From: an uncultured Aliiroseovarius sp.
Lineage (GTDB): Bacteria; Pseudomonadota; Alphaproteobacteria; Rhodobacterales; Rhodobacteraceae
Assembly: GCF_947497285.1 (NCBI RefSeq)
Contig: NZ_CANMFT010000004.1
Location: forward strand, 1-64,000
Direction of reading: 5' to 3'
Length of the DNA: 64,000 nucleotides
Shown here piece by piece: positions 16,957 to 25,374 of the stretch; the first letter of the stretch is position 1, and the number at the start of each line of letters is the position of its first letter. A program made the position numbers and the translations under genes. The notes under the pieces are model-generated. The model was not told where the DNA came from. It saw only the letters and a program-made list of their open reading frames with translations, and did no database searches.

Positions 16957-17439
16957 TTACCCCCAGTGAAGGACACAGATCAGGGTGAACAGGCGACGCG
17001 CCGTGTCGATGTCGATGCCGGCTTTGCCTTCAAGGCGTTCCTGCAACACACGCGCGCCTTCGTTGTGGATGCCACGGCGGGCCATGTCGATCGCCTCGAT
17101 CTGGCTGGGCGGCAGCTTTTTGACCGCATCGAAATAGCTTTCGCAGATCGCAAAATAGTCCTTCACGACCTGACGGAAGGGTCCAAGCGACAGGTGGAAT
17201 TCCGCCGCTGGGTCGCCCGTTTCCGTCTTGGCATCCACGACAAGCCGCTTTTCGCGGATCGCAAGCGCCAGATGATACGGCCCATCGGGCGGGGTCAGAC
17301 CATCGCGGGGCGCCAGTTGAAAGCTGTTGTCTTCCAGCAGGTCGAAAATGGCAACCTTGCGCTCTTGCTCGATCGCGGGGGTCGGCGCGGCAAGACCGGT
17401 GTCGTCAATCTGGATGTCGCTAATTCGATTTTTAGTCAT
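16957..17439 (-). CDS. UPF0262-family protein
   Basis: A 160-aa cytoplasmic protein matching the UPF0262 family of alphaproteobacteria (NRISDIQIDD at the N-terminus; SYFDAVKKLPPSQIEAIDMA and ARRLFTLICVL in the C-terminal half). The function is not known. It sits 16 bases after hisD and directly before the phosphatase, an arrangement conserved in related genomes as far as I recall. No signal peptide or membrane segment is present. Confidence 0.92.
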   Translation of the reverse strand: MTKNRISDIQIDDTGLAAPTPAIEQERKVAIFDLLEDNSFQLAPRDGLTPPDGPYHLALAIREKRLVVDAKTETGDPAAEFHLSLGPFRQVVKDYFAICESYFDAVKKLPPSQIEAIDMARRGIHNEGARVLQERLEGKAGIDIDTARRLFTLICVLHWG

Positions 17440-17455
17440 TGGGGCACTCTGCGGG

Positions 17456-18757
17456 TCAATCGTTCAGGGCGTCAAGCCGCGCACGAACGGACAGGCCGTG
17501 GGCTTCAAGACTTTCGGAAATAGCAAGCGTTTCGGCAGCGGCGCCGATAGTGGACAGGGCGGCAGGGGTCATCCGGGACAGCGTGGTGCGTTTCAGGAAA
17601 TCCATCACCGACAGGCCAGAGCTGAACCGGGCCGACCGTGCGGTGGGTAAGACGTGGTTGGGGCCGCCGACATAATCACCGATGGCCTCGGGCGTCCACT
17701 GGCCAAGAAAGATCGCACCTGCATGGACACATTTGTCAGACAGCGCATCAGCGTCGGCCACACAAAGCTCAAGATGCTCAGGCGCGATGCGGTTGGACAG
17801 GGCAGCGGCCTCATCCAGATCGGCAACCGTGATCACGGCCCCGAAATCACGCCAACTAGCACCCGCGATCTCGCGCCGTTCCAGCGTTTCAAGCCGTGCG
17901 TCCACTGCGGCGGCCACCCTGCGCCCGAAGGCTTCGTCTGTGGTGATCAGCAAAGACTGCGCGCTTTCGTCATGTTCGGCCTGGCTCATCAGGTCCAGCG
18001 CCAGCCAATCGGGGTCGTTGTCACTGTCGGCAATCACCAGAATTTCCGACGGGCCCGCGATCATGTCGATGCCCACTTTACCGAACACCCGGCGCTTGGC
18101 GGCAGCGACAAAGGCGTTGCCCGGCCCGGTGATCTTGTCGACCGGCGCGATGGTGTCGGTGCCATAAGCCAGCGCGGCGATAGCCTGCGCGCCACCAATG
18201 CGATAAACCTCATCCACACCAGCAATCCGCGCGGCCAGAAGCACCAGTGGGTTGGCAACCCCATCAGGCGTCGGCACAGTGATCGCAAGGCGTTCGACTC
18301 CCGCCACCTTGGCCGGGATGGCGTTCATCAGGACCGAGGAGGGATAGCTGGCCAGCCCACCGGGCACATATAGCCCTGCCGCTGACACTGGCGACCAGCG
18401 CCAGCCAAGCTCGGCCCCCGCATCATCCGTCCAGCGTTGATCTTGCGGCATTTGGCGGGCGTGGTAGGCGCGGATGCGATCTGCGGCCAGCTCCAGCGCC
18501 GCACGGTCGGCGTCCGACACTTTGGCGCATTCGGCTTCGATTTCTTCGGGTGAATACCGCAAAGTTTCAGGCGTCAGCTCCAGCCGATCGAATTTCGACG
18601 TCAGCTCGATCACCGCCGCATCACCACGTGCGCGCACGTCTGCGATGATGCCGGCAACGATGTCATCCACCTCGGGGCTGTCTTCACGTTTCATGGACAG
18701 AAGCGCGGTGAAGCGCGCCTCGAAATCGGCATCAGACGAGTTCAGAAACTGAGGCAT
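17456..18757 (-). CDS. hisD: Histidinol dehydrogenase
   Basis: A 433-aa zinc enzyme that performs the last two NAD-linked oxidations from histidinol to histidine. The motif AEHDESAQ carries metal-binding residues, YVGGPNHVLPT contains the substrate-binding segment, and GPGNAFVAAAKR is the cofactor region. Length is standard. It is separated by more than 10 kb from hisBHAFE and embedded in the murA-infA operon, 3 bases after DUF2948. Confidence 0.97.
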   Translation of the reverse strand: MPQFLNSSDADFEARFTALLSMKREDSPEVDDIVAGIIADVRARGDAAVIELTSKFDRLELTPETLRYSPEEIEAECAKVSDADRAALELAADRIRAYHARQMPQDQRWTDDAGAELGWRWSPVSAAGLYVPGGLASYPSSVLMNAIPAKVAGVERLAITVPTPDGVANPLVLLAARIAGVDEVYRIGGAQAIAALAYGTDTIAPVDKITGPGNAFVAAAKRRVFGKVGIDMIAGPSEILVIADSDNDPDWLALDLMSQAEHDESAQSLLITTDEAFGRRVAAAVDARLETLERREIAGASWRDFGAVITVADLDEAAALSNRIAPEHLELCVADADALSDKCVHAGAIFLGQWTPEAIGDYVGGPNHVLPTARSARFSSGLSVMDFLKRTTLSRMTPAALSTIGAAAETLAISESLEAHGLSVRARLDALND

Positions 18758-18760
18758 GAG

Positions 18761-19249
18761 CTATTCCGGATGCGAGGGCGATTTATGTGATGGGGCGATA
18801 TAGGGGCGGGTCACATCCTGAAGCGTGACATCGAGCGCCTCGACCTCAAGCGCGATCGCGCCATCACCGGCCAATACAAGCTCAAGGCGCCCCATGCCGT
18901 CTTCTCCGGGGATGAAGGACAAGGACAAAAGCGACAATATCGTATCGCTGTCCCCCTTCGGGACACCTTGGCTTTGCACTTTTAGAACATCCGAGACGGA
19001 CAGCACCGATTGCACGCGTTCGACGGGCCGACCACGCAATATCGCGTTGTCCTTGTCTTCCCATCGGAACCGATTCAGCAAAGCCGCAAAACGCCGGCGC
19101 GAAGCATCCCAAGTGATTTCGGACGCTGGAAACACCGCATCCTGCACCAAGGCGCTCATCACTGTCAGATCGTCCACGTCCAGCGCCTTTAGCCGAAGGG
19201 CGGCTTCGCCTGCATCTTCAAACTTGGCATCGTCCGAAGAGGTGTTCAT
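18761..19249 (-). CDS. DUF2948-family protein
   Basis: A 162-aa soluble protein with the family pattern [21 protein letters not shown] followed by [13 protein letters not shown]. The function is unknown. It overlaps the end of murA by 4 bases (ATGA) and precedes hisD by 3 bases, so the three genes are clearly co-transcribed. Confidence 0.9.
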   Translation of the reverse strand: MNTSSDDAKFEDAGEAALRLKALDVDDLTVMSALVQDAVFPASEITWDASRRRFAALLNRFRWEDKDNAILRGRPVERVQSVLSVSDVLKVQSQGVPKGDSDTILSLLSLSFIPGEDGMGRLELVLAGDGAIALEVEALDVTLQDVTRPYIAPSHKSPSHPE

Positions 19250-20511
19250 GCCTTGATCCGTTCGATCTTGGCGCCGATCGAGGACAGCTTGCGCACAACT
19301 TTTTCGTAGCCACGATCAAGGTGATAGACGCGGCTGACCACGGTTTCACCTTCGGCAGCCATGCCCGCAAGGATCAACGAGACCGACGCGCGCAGATCGG
19401 TGGCCATCACTGGCGCCCCTTTCAGCCGATTCACGCCATGCACTGTGGCCGTGCCACCGTGAACCTCGATATCTGCGCCCATCCGGATCAGTTCCGGCGC
19501 GTGCATATAGCGGTTTTCAAAAATCTTCTCTTCCAGCACGCTGGTGCCGTCTGCCGTGCAGAGCATCGCCATCATCTGGGCCTGCAAGTCGGTCGGGAAG
19601 CCGGGAAACGGTTCCGTCGTCACATCAACGGCGCGCACGCGACCGTTCTTGCGCGACACTTTCAGGCCACGATCGGTTTCTTCCACCTGAATGCCACAAG
19701 CATCCAGCTTTTCGGCAAAGGCTTGGACCAGTTCAAGCCGGCCGCCAAGGCATTCCACCTCGCCGCCTGCAATTGCCGGGGCCAGCATATAGGTGCCAAG
19801 TTCGATCCGGTCGGTGACCACCGGGTGGGTCGCCCCATGCAAACGATCGACACCCTGAATGACGATCTCAGAGGTGCCATCGCCTTCGATCTGGGCCCCC
19901 ATCTTGCGCAGACAATCGGCCAGATCGACGATCTCGGGTTCGCGCGCGGCGTTGCGGATGACGGTTGTTCCCTTCGCGAGGGTCGACGCCATGAGGATGT
20001 TTTCGGTCGCGCCAACTGAGGCAAAGGCCAGCTCAATCTCGGCCCCTTTCAGCCCACGCGGGGCCTTGGCGTGCAGGTAGCCGTCTTTCAGCTCGATCTG
20101 GGCGCCCAGCTTTTCCAGCCCGTGGATGTGCAAATCCATCGGGCGGGCGCCGATGGCACAGCCACCGGGCAACGACACGACCGCGTGCCCAAGGCGCGCC
20201 AACATCGGGCCAAGCACCAAGTTCGACGCGCGCATCTTGCGCACGATCTCGTAATCCGCGACGTGGTTGTTGATGTCGTGCGAAGACATCGCCAAGACCT
20301 GACCGTCCTGCATTGATGTCGCTTCCGCGCCCAACGAGCTTAGCAGCTCTGTCATCGTCTTGATATCCGACAGGCGCGGCGCATTGGTCAGCGTCAGCGG
20401 CTCTTCGGACAAGATCGTCGCGGGCATCAGCGTCAGACACGCGTTCTTCGCCCCGGCGATCGGTATTTCCCCATGCAGCTCACCACCGCCGGTCACAACT
20501 ATCGAATCCAT
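19246..20511 (-). CDS. murA: UDP-N-acetylglucosamine 1-carboxyvinyltransferase
   Basis: A 421-aa cytoplasmic enzyme for the first committed step of peptidoglycan synthesis, transferring enolpyruvate from PEP to UDP-GlcNAc. Lys22 in AGAKNACL and the catalytic Cys118 in [15 protein letters not shown] are present; the Cys form is expected to be fosfomycin-sensitive. The EPSP-synthase-like double domain is complete. It leads the operon through DUF2948 and hisD; a 53-aa ORF precedes it by 8 bases. Confidence 0.97.
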   Translation of the reverse strand: MDSIVVTGGGELHGEIPIAGAKNACLTLMPATILSEEPLTLTNAPRLSDIKTMTELLSSLGAEATSMQDGQVLAMSSHDINNHVADYEIVRKMRASNLVLGPMLARLGHAVVSLPGGCAIGARPMDLHIHGLEKLGAQIELKDGYLHAKAPRGLKGAEIELAFASVGATENILMASTLAKGTTVIRNAAREPEIVDLADCLRKMGAQIEGDGTSEIVIQGVDRLHGATHPVVTDRIELGTYMLAPAIAGGEVECLGGRLELVQAFAEKLDACGIQVEETDRGLKVSRKNGRVRAVDVTTEPFPGFPTDLQAQMMAMLCTADGTSVLEEKIFENRYMHAPELIRMGADIEVHGGTATVHGVNRLKGAPVMATDLRASVSLILAGMAAEGETVVSRVYHLDRGYEKVVRKLSSIGAKIERIKA

Positions 20512-20519
20512 CTGCTCAC

Positions 20520-20681
20520 CTATTCTTCCTGACTATCGCGCGCCCGAGGCGCCCCACCATTAGCGCGTGCGCGCGCCTGAGACTTACGTCTGGCCATATT
20601 GGCCTTCAGCGCCGCCTTCAACCGCTCATCTCGACCGGTCCCTTTATTCGAGGGTTTCTGGGGTGACTTTTTACGCTCCAT
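20520..20681 (-). CDS. Small basic protein of unknown function upstream of murA
   Basis: A 53-aa, strongly basic protein ([19 protein letters not shown], then [13 protein letters not shown]) with low-complexity composition. It is likely disordered or nucleic-acid binding. The ATG at 20681 is preferred over an upstream frame start at 20735. It ends 8 bases before murA, so it is probably the first gene of that operon. I recall similar short ORFs before murA in related genomes, but no function. Confidence 0.65.
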   Translation of the reverse strand: MERKKSPQKPSNKGTGRDERLKAALKANMARRKSQARARANGGAPRARDSQEE

Positions 20682-20771
20682 GACACCCTCTGTAACGCAG
20701 GTTAAAAAAAGGGTCCAGAATGCGCTTGCGTCCAAAGCGGATTAGGGCTACTCAGCCGCCCACAACAGGTC

Positions 20772-20846
20772 GCTGCTGTAGCTCAGTGGTAGAGCGCACC
20801 CTTGGTAAGGGTGAGGTCGGGAGTTCAATCCTCCCCAGCAGCACCA
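20772..20846 (+). tRNA. tRNA-Thr (GGT)
   Basis: Acceptor GCTGCTG pairs with CAGCAGC, the anticodon loop TTGGTAA carries GGT, the T-loop is TTCAATC and ACCA is encoded. It is divergent from the murA operon and upstream of luxR. Confidence 0.97.
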
Positions 20847-21012
20847 GTATTTCAGTTTCCCCGCACGTTTTTCGCCCAATCTTCTGGATCGACGCCAGTT
20901 CCGGTTTTGACTTTCCGGCACCACGGGTTATCCGTCATGTGGACGTCAGGAACGCTGATTTTCGTCGCATCGCGACTTTTCGCGCGGAAATTTCCCCAAG
21001 GTTAAGCGACAT

Positions 21013-21031
21013 AAGGTTGCACCCAAACCTT
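21013..21031. promoter_or_regulatory. Inverted repeat upstream of luxR, candidate LuxR operator
   Basis: AAGGTT (21013-21018) and AACCTT (21026-21031) form a perfect 6-bp inverted repeat with a 7-base spacer. It is 19 bp overall and centred about 60 bases before the luxR start. Its size and position fit a lux-box-like site for autoregulation, though the sequence differs from the classical lux box. Confidence 0.4.
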
Positions 21032-21082
21032 TTTCGCGCAATTTAGGGTTGAGTTTACCATTAGGGTCATCAAAATTCAGCC

Positions 21083-21694
21083 ATGAGCCGGAATCACGCG
21101 ATCGACGCGCTGCTTGAAGACTTGGACACGTTGGCCCCGGCGGGATACTTCGTCGGGCTGCACATCCGTTTTGCCGCGCCGCTTCTGACCTTCCAGACCT
21201 ATCCTGCAAGCTGGACCGACTATTATACGCGCAACGCCTATGCGCTGCGTGACCCAATGATCGCCTGGGGAATTTCACGCACCGGCGCCACACGCTGGAG
21301 CGCCATCGACCTACCTGACCCCTTCCACATTATGGCAGAGGCCGGCCGACACGGATTGAACTTCGGGGTCTGTATCTCGTGTGGTGAAATCTCGTCGCGC
21401 ACCGTGGCCGGGATCGCCCGGTCGGACCGCGAATTTACGGACGAAGAGATCGCCGCAATCAGCGGCATCGTGCTTCGCCTGCATCATGTCTCTCAGCCAC
21501 CCGATACGTTGACGAACGCCGAGATCGAAGCGCTGCAAGTGCTGGCTTCGGGCGAACGCTACGCGAACGGGGCGGCTGTGCTCGGGATTTCGGAAAGCGC
21601 GTTGAAGGCGCGGCTGTCTTCGGCCCGAAAGAAGTTGTTCGCCCGCACCTCGGCCGAGGCCATTCAACGCGCCAAAGACTATCGCCTGATATAG
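21083..21694 (+). CDS. LuxR-family quorum-sensing transcriptional regulator
   Basis: A 203-aa protein. The N-terminal autoinducer-binding domain contains the aromatic pattern expected of the pocket (TYPASWTDYYTRNAYALRDPMI). The C-terminal LuxR HTH starts LTNAEIEALQVLASG and ends ALKARLSSARKKLFA. It is shorter than LuxR itself (about 250 residues), mainly in the loops. The cognate synthase gene follows 55 bases downstream in the same direction. It should bind an acyl-homoserine lactone and regulate luxI and unknown targets. Confidence 0.92.
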   Translation: MSRNHAIDALLEDLDTLAPAGYFVGLHIRFAAPLLTFQTYPASWTDYYTRNAYALRDPMIAWGISRTGATRWSAIDLPDPFHIMAEAGRHGLNFGVCISCGEISSRTVAGIARSDREFTDEEIAAISGIVLRLHHVSQPPDTLTNAEIEALQVLASGERYANGAAVLGISESALKARLSSARKKLFARTSAEAIQRAKDYRLI

Positions 21695-21749
21695 CACCGG
21701 CTGTCGCCTGAGCGAACATCCCTTTTTTTCAACCAAACTGGAGGATGTC

Positions 21750-22337
21750 ATGCAGACGACCACACTTTCTTTCGCCAATCTACACAACCATGGCGAGTTA
21801 TTTGCTAATCTACTTCGCGCTAGACGGCAAAGTTTCATAGTTCAGAACCGCTGGGATTTGCCCGAAGCGCTGGGCATGGAGTTCGACCAATACGACACGC
21901 CCGCCAGCCGCTGGGTCGCGGTGCACGAATTCGGTCACATATTGGCCGGTATCCGGCTGACACCAACGACAGCGCGCTGTGGGATCTACACCTACATGAT
22001 CCGCGACGCGCAGTTGGGGCTTTTGGACTCGATCCCATCCGACCTTCTGTATGAAGAGGCGCCGGTGGCCGAAAACATCTGGGAAAGCAGCCGTGTGTTT
22101 GTCGCCCATGACACACCCCAGCGGGTGCGCCGGCTGGTGCATGGCTATCTGATCGCCGAGATGACCAAATCCGCCCGTGATCTTGGCGCGACACGCGTGT
22201 TGGGTCTGATCCCGGCCAGCTGGCCGCGTTGGGCAAAACGCTGCGGGCTGGACGCGGCTGCTGCCGGTCGCGTGATGGAAATCGACGGGATCGACAATCA
22301 GGTCGTGTCCATCGACCTGAGCGGCAAGCTTCACTAG
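21750..22337 (+). CDS. Acyl-homoserine-lactone synthase (LuxI family)
   Basis: A 195-aa autoinducer synthase that makes acyl-homoserine lactone from S-adenosylmethionine and an acyl carrier. The invariant LuxI residues are visible: Arg25/26, Phe29, Trp35, Asp46, Asp49, Arg69, Glu112 and Arg115 (WESSRVFV). GGAGG lies 6 bases before the ATG. It is downstream of its luxR and ends before a terminator at 22390. Acyl-chain length cannot be predicted from what is seen here. Confidence 0.93.
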   Translation: MQTTTLSFANLHNHGELFANLLRARRQSFIVQNRWDLPEALGMEFDQYDTPASRWVAVHEFGHILAGIRLTPTTARCGIYTYMIRDAQLGLLDSIPSDLLYEEAPVAENIWESSRVFVAHDTPQRVRRLVHGYLIAEMTKSARDLGATRVLGLIPASWPRWAKRCGLDAAAAGRVMEIDGIDNQVVSIDLSGKLH

Positions 22338-22389
22338 CCGCTCGACCAGCGTGCGAATGCGCGCTGCATTAGGCCAAAACACCAAGGTG

Positions 22390-22415
22390 AAAGAGCGTCA
22401 ATCGGCGCTCTTTTG
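22390..22415 (+). terminator. Rho-independent terminator of luxI
   Basis: AAAGAGCG (22390-22397) and CGCTCTTT (22406-22413) form an 8-bp stem with an 8-base loop and a short T run, 53 bases after the luxI stop. Confidence 0.7.
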
Positions 22416-22610
22416 CTTGTCAGCGCGGCTCGCAGTGTCGTGATTGGTTGCCCTGTTTGATGAACTGATACGCTGGTGGTGAGGTATCAATTTCGCACTA
22501 GGCGCACATCCGCGCACGACCTTAAAAAACAGGGGCGTCGTCCCTATATGGTGAACCAGAGGCTGACATGTCTCGTATTCGGCTCATCTCAAAGAGAAAG
22601 GATCGGACCT

Positions 22611-23195
22611 ATGTTAAAAAAACTCTCTATCACCACAGTCGCCAGCTTGCTGGCAGGGACAGCCGCCTTCGCGGGCAGCATGCAGCTCCCCGCTGAAGAA
22701 CCGACCGTGGCCTATGCGGCGGCGCCAGCCGCCACCCCTGATTGGACCGGCGGCTATTTCGGTGCACAGATCGGCTATGCTGATGTAGGCACGTCCGTGG
22801 CCGGGCTTGAAGGCGACGGCGTCATTGGCGGTATCGTCGCGGGTTACGATTTTGACATGGGCAACTGGGTTGTCGGCGTTGGGATCGACTATGACTGGGC
22901 TGACGTTGATATCGCCGGGGCTGCCCAATTGGAAAACGTCCTGCGTGTGAAAGCACGGGGCGGTTACAAAATGGGTAACGGGCTGCTTTATGCAACCGGC
23001 GGCTATGCCAATGCCTCGACCGATACTTTGGGCGATAGCGATGGCTATTTCATCGGCGCTGGCTACGAACATCGCCTGACGAGCGCCTTCAATATTGGCG
23101 CAGAAGTCTTGTATCACGACTTCAGCGACTTCAACGGAAGCGGCATTGATGTGGACGCTACCACCATTCAGCTGCGCGCAACCTACCGGTTCTAA
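22611..23195 (+). CDS. Outer-membrane beta-barrel protein (Omp25/OmpA-barrel like)
   Basis: A 194-aa protein with a signal peptide (LKKLSITTVASLLAGTAAFAG, trimmed view residues 2-20). The mature chain is an eight-stranded-type barrel: alternating hydrophobic strands start at WTGGYFGAQIGYAD, and the chain ends in IQLRATYRF, with the terminal Phe expected for outer-membrane insertion. The open frame starts at 22476, but the ATG at 22611 begins the signal peptide and has AAAGGA upstream. It may be a structural or surface protein; no substrate can be assigned. Confidence 0.88.
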   Translation: MLKKLSITTVASLLAGTAAFAGSMQLPAEEPTVAYAAAPAATPDWTGGYFGAQIGYADVGTSVAGLEGDGVIGGIVAGYDFDMGNWVVGVGIDYDWADVDIAGAAQLENVLRVKARGGYKMGNGLLYATGGYANASTDTLGDSDGYFIGAGYEHRLTSAFNIGAEVLYHDFSDFNGSGIDVDATTIQLRATYRF

Positions 23196-23220
23196 ACCGG
23201 CCAAGCGTTCTGGACGAATG

Positions 23221-23251
23221 GAAAAGGCGCGCCGTTCTGGCGCGCCTTTTC
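23221..23251 (+). terminator. Rho-independent terminator of the outer-membrane protein gene
   Basis: GAAAAGGCGCGCC (23221-23233) and GGCGCGCCTTTTC (23239-23251) form a perfect 13-bp stem with a 5-base loop, including the U-rich side. Its symmetry may also terminate the convergent acyl-CoA synthetase transcript. Confidence 0.85.
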
Positions 23252-23296
23252 GGTTTCGGGCTCTGGCGATTTGGGCCAAGCAAGTCAGGACGGTGC

Positions 23297-25189
23297 CTAG
23301 TCCATCCATTCAAACGGACGGGTAAATTCACCCAGACAATGCGAGACCGCATCGTGGTCCACGTCGCCTGTAGCGCGCAACCGCGCCACCAGTCCGCGCT
23401 TCTTGTCGTCGATCACTTCAACCACATGCGCCGCGTGCCCCGCATCAGCCAGCGCCTTGTCATAGACCCGGGTGATCGCTGATTTGCGCAGGTCGGGCTT
23501 GAACACTTTGCCGACCGCTGTCTTGGGCAGCTCGTCCAAGATCTCGATATGTTTGGGCAGGGCGGCTTTCTCGTGGATGTGCTTCTTGGCATAGGCCATA
23601 AGTTCGTCGGTTGTGACCGACGCACCGCCAACCAGTTCAACATAGGCGCAGGGCAGTTCGCCTGAATAGCTGTCCGGCTGGCCGATGGCCCCGACGAAGG
23701 CGACCGCGTCGTGCCCGGCCAGAACCTCTTCGATTTCGGCAGGGTCGATATTGTGTCCACCGCGGATGATCAGGTCCTTGGCGCGGCCCGTGATCCACAG
23801 ATAGCCATCTTCATCAAGGCGACCCAGATCACCGGTCCGCAGGTAAGTGTCATAGGCGAACAGACCATTGTTCTTGGCCTCTTCTGTATAGGTGTTGCCC
23901 GCGAACACACCGGGGTTGGACAGGCAGATCTCGCCCACCTCATCCACGTCATGCTCTTTCAAGACGGTCCCCGTATCATCGCAGGTCAGGATTTTCACAT
24001 CCGTATAAGGGAACGGCACGCCCACCGACCCGACCTTCTTGTCGCCCGTTGGTGGGTTGCAGGACACGAGGCAGGTGGCCTCGGTCAGCCCATAGCCTTC
24101 GACGATCGTCACGCCGGTTGCGGCAACAAAGCGGTTGTAAAGCTCGATCGGCAGCGGGGCCGACCCCGAAAAGGCTGTCTTGAGCGACGACACATCCGCA
24201 TCCACAGGCCGCTGCATCAACGCAGAAATGGCTGTTGGGACGGTGATCATGAAACTGACCTTGTAGCGCTCGACAAGTTTCCAGAAATTGTCGAACACCC
24301 CTTCCCCGCGATAGCCCGCAGGTGTCGGGTGAACGAAGTGGCTGCCCGCCATCAGAACCGACATCCAGATCACGTGCACGGCAAAGACGTGGAACAAAGG
24401 CAGCGGGCAGATGATCACGTCGTTTTCGTCAAACAGCAAGCTCGACCCAAGCCAGCCGTTATAGACCATGCCGGAATATTTGTGCTGCGCCACTTTGGGC
24501 GTGCCAGTCGTGCCACCGGTGTGGAAATAGGCGGCAATGCGATCTTCGGGCGTGTCTTCAAAATCGAGTGTGGTGTTCTGGCGCGACATCTCTGCGACGA
24601 AATCCAGAACCTTCGCTTTGTGCGTCACCGGGTTTTTCGGGCGCAGAAGCGGCACCAGCCAGCTTTTGGGCGGGCTGAGGTAACGGTTCAGGTCAATCTC
24701 GAGCACTGTATGCACATCGGGGGCCATCGCGACGGACTTCGCCGCCAATTGGGCCACGTCAGCTTTCGGGAAAGACTTCAGCGTGACCAGAACCTTGGCC
24801 CCGGTTTCGCGCAGGATGCCCGACACTTGCTCGGCGTCCAGAAGCGGGTTGATCGGATTGACGACGCCGGCGATTGCGCCGCCCATCAAGGTATAGATCG
24901 TCTCGTTGCAATTGGGCAGCAGGAAGGCGACCACATCCTTTTCGCCGATGCCAAGCGAGCGAAACAGGTTTGCCGCCTGACAGGTGCGTTCCAGCATTTC
25001 CCGCCACGTCACGGTTTCCTTGGCGTCAGTCGGACCTGAGGTCAGTTGATACGATGCCGACGGTCGATCTGGAAACTTCTTCGCTGTGCGTTCCAGCATT
25101 TGATAGAGCGTGACAGGCTTGTCGCGTGCGTCCCAGCTCATTTCGGCCTCGACCGCGTTGCGGTCCTTCATCGAGCCAAAATCATACAT
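23297..25189 (-). CDS. Acyl-CoA synthetase (AMP-forming)
   Basis: A 630-aa adenylate-forming enzyme that joins a carboxylic acid to CoA with ATP. The AMP-binding P-loop HTGGTTGTPKVAQHK, the core motif VEGYGLTEATC and the hinge motif GRAKDLIIRGGHNIDP are all intact, as is the C-terminal catalytic Lys (TAVGKVFKPDLR). The start at 25189 has GGAGGACACC upstream; the open frame continues to 25228. The long C-terminal tail and size resemble long-chain or feruloyl-type ligases, but the acid cannot be told from sequence. It has no operon partner. Confidence 0.92.
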   Translation of the reverse strand: MYDFGSMKDRNAVEAEMSWDARDKPVTLYQMLERTAKKFPDRPSASYQLTSGPTDAKETVTWREMLERTCQAANLFRSLGIGEKDVVAFLLPNCNETIYTLMGGAIAGVVNPINPLLDAEQVSGILRETGAKVLVTLKSFPKADVAQLAAKSVAMAPDVHTVLEIDLNRYLSPPKSWLVPLLRPKNPVTHKAKVLDFVAEMSRQNTTLDFEDTPEDRIAAYFHTGGTTGTPKVAQHKYSGMVYNGWLGSSLLFDENDVIICPLPLFHVFAVHVIWMSVLMAGSHFVHPTPAGYRGEGVFDNFWKLVERYKVSFMITVPTAISALMQRPVDADVSSLKTAFSGSAPLPIELYNRFVAATGVTIVEGYGLTEATCLVSCNPPTGDKKVGSVGVPFPYTDVKILTCDDTGTVLKEHDVDEVGEICLSNPGVFAGNTYTEEAKNNGLFAYDTYLRTGDLGRLDEDGYLWITGRAKDLIIRGGHNIDPAEIEEVLAGHDAVAFVGAIGQPDSYSGELPCAYVELVGGASVTTDELMAYAKKHIHEKAALPKHIEILDELPKTAVGKVFKPDLRKSAITRVYDKALADAGHAAHVVEVIDDKKRGLVARLRATGDVDHDAVSHCLGEFTRPFEWMD

Positions 25190-25374
25190 ATGGTGTCCTC
25201 CCCTGCGCCCGCGTGTTCGGGCGGCCATTTGCCCTCAGCATGGTCGCAAATGCCCTGCCCCGCAAGAGTGACGTGACGTGGAAAACGAGGTGACGCATGG
25301 GCAATGGCACAACGCCCTTACCGCAGCCTACCCAAGCAAGGGTCTGCGCGCAAACGTTCACCTGTGGGGAAATT

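Noticed and set aside
23711-25039. Plus-strand open frame (442 codons) opposite the acyl-CoA synthetase
   Set aside because: Shadow frame. The minus-strand gene has all adenylation motifs.
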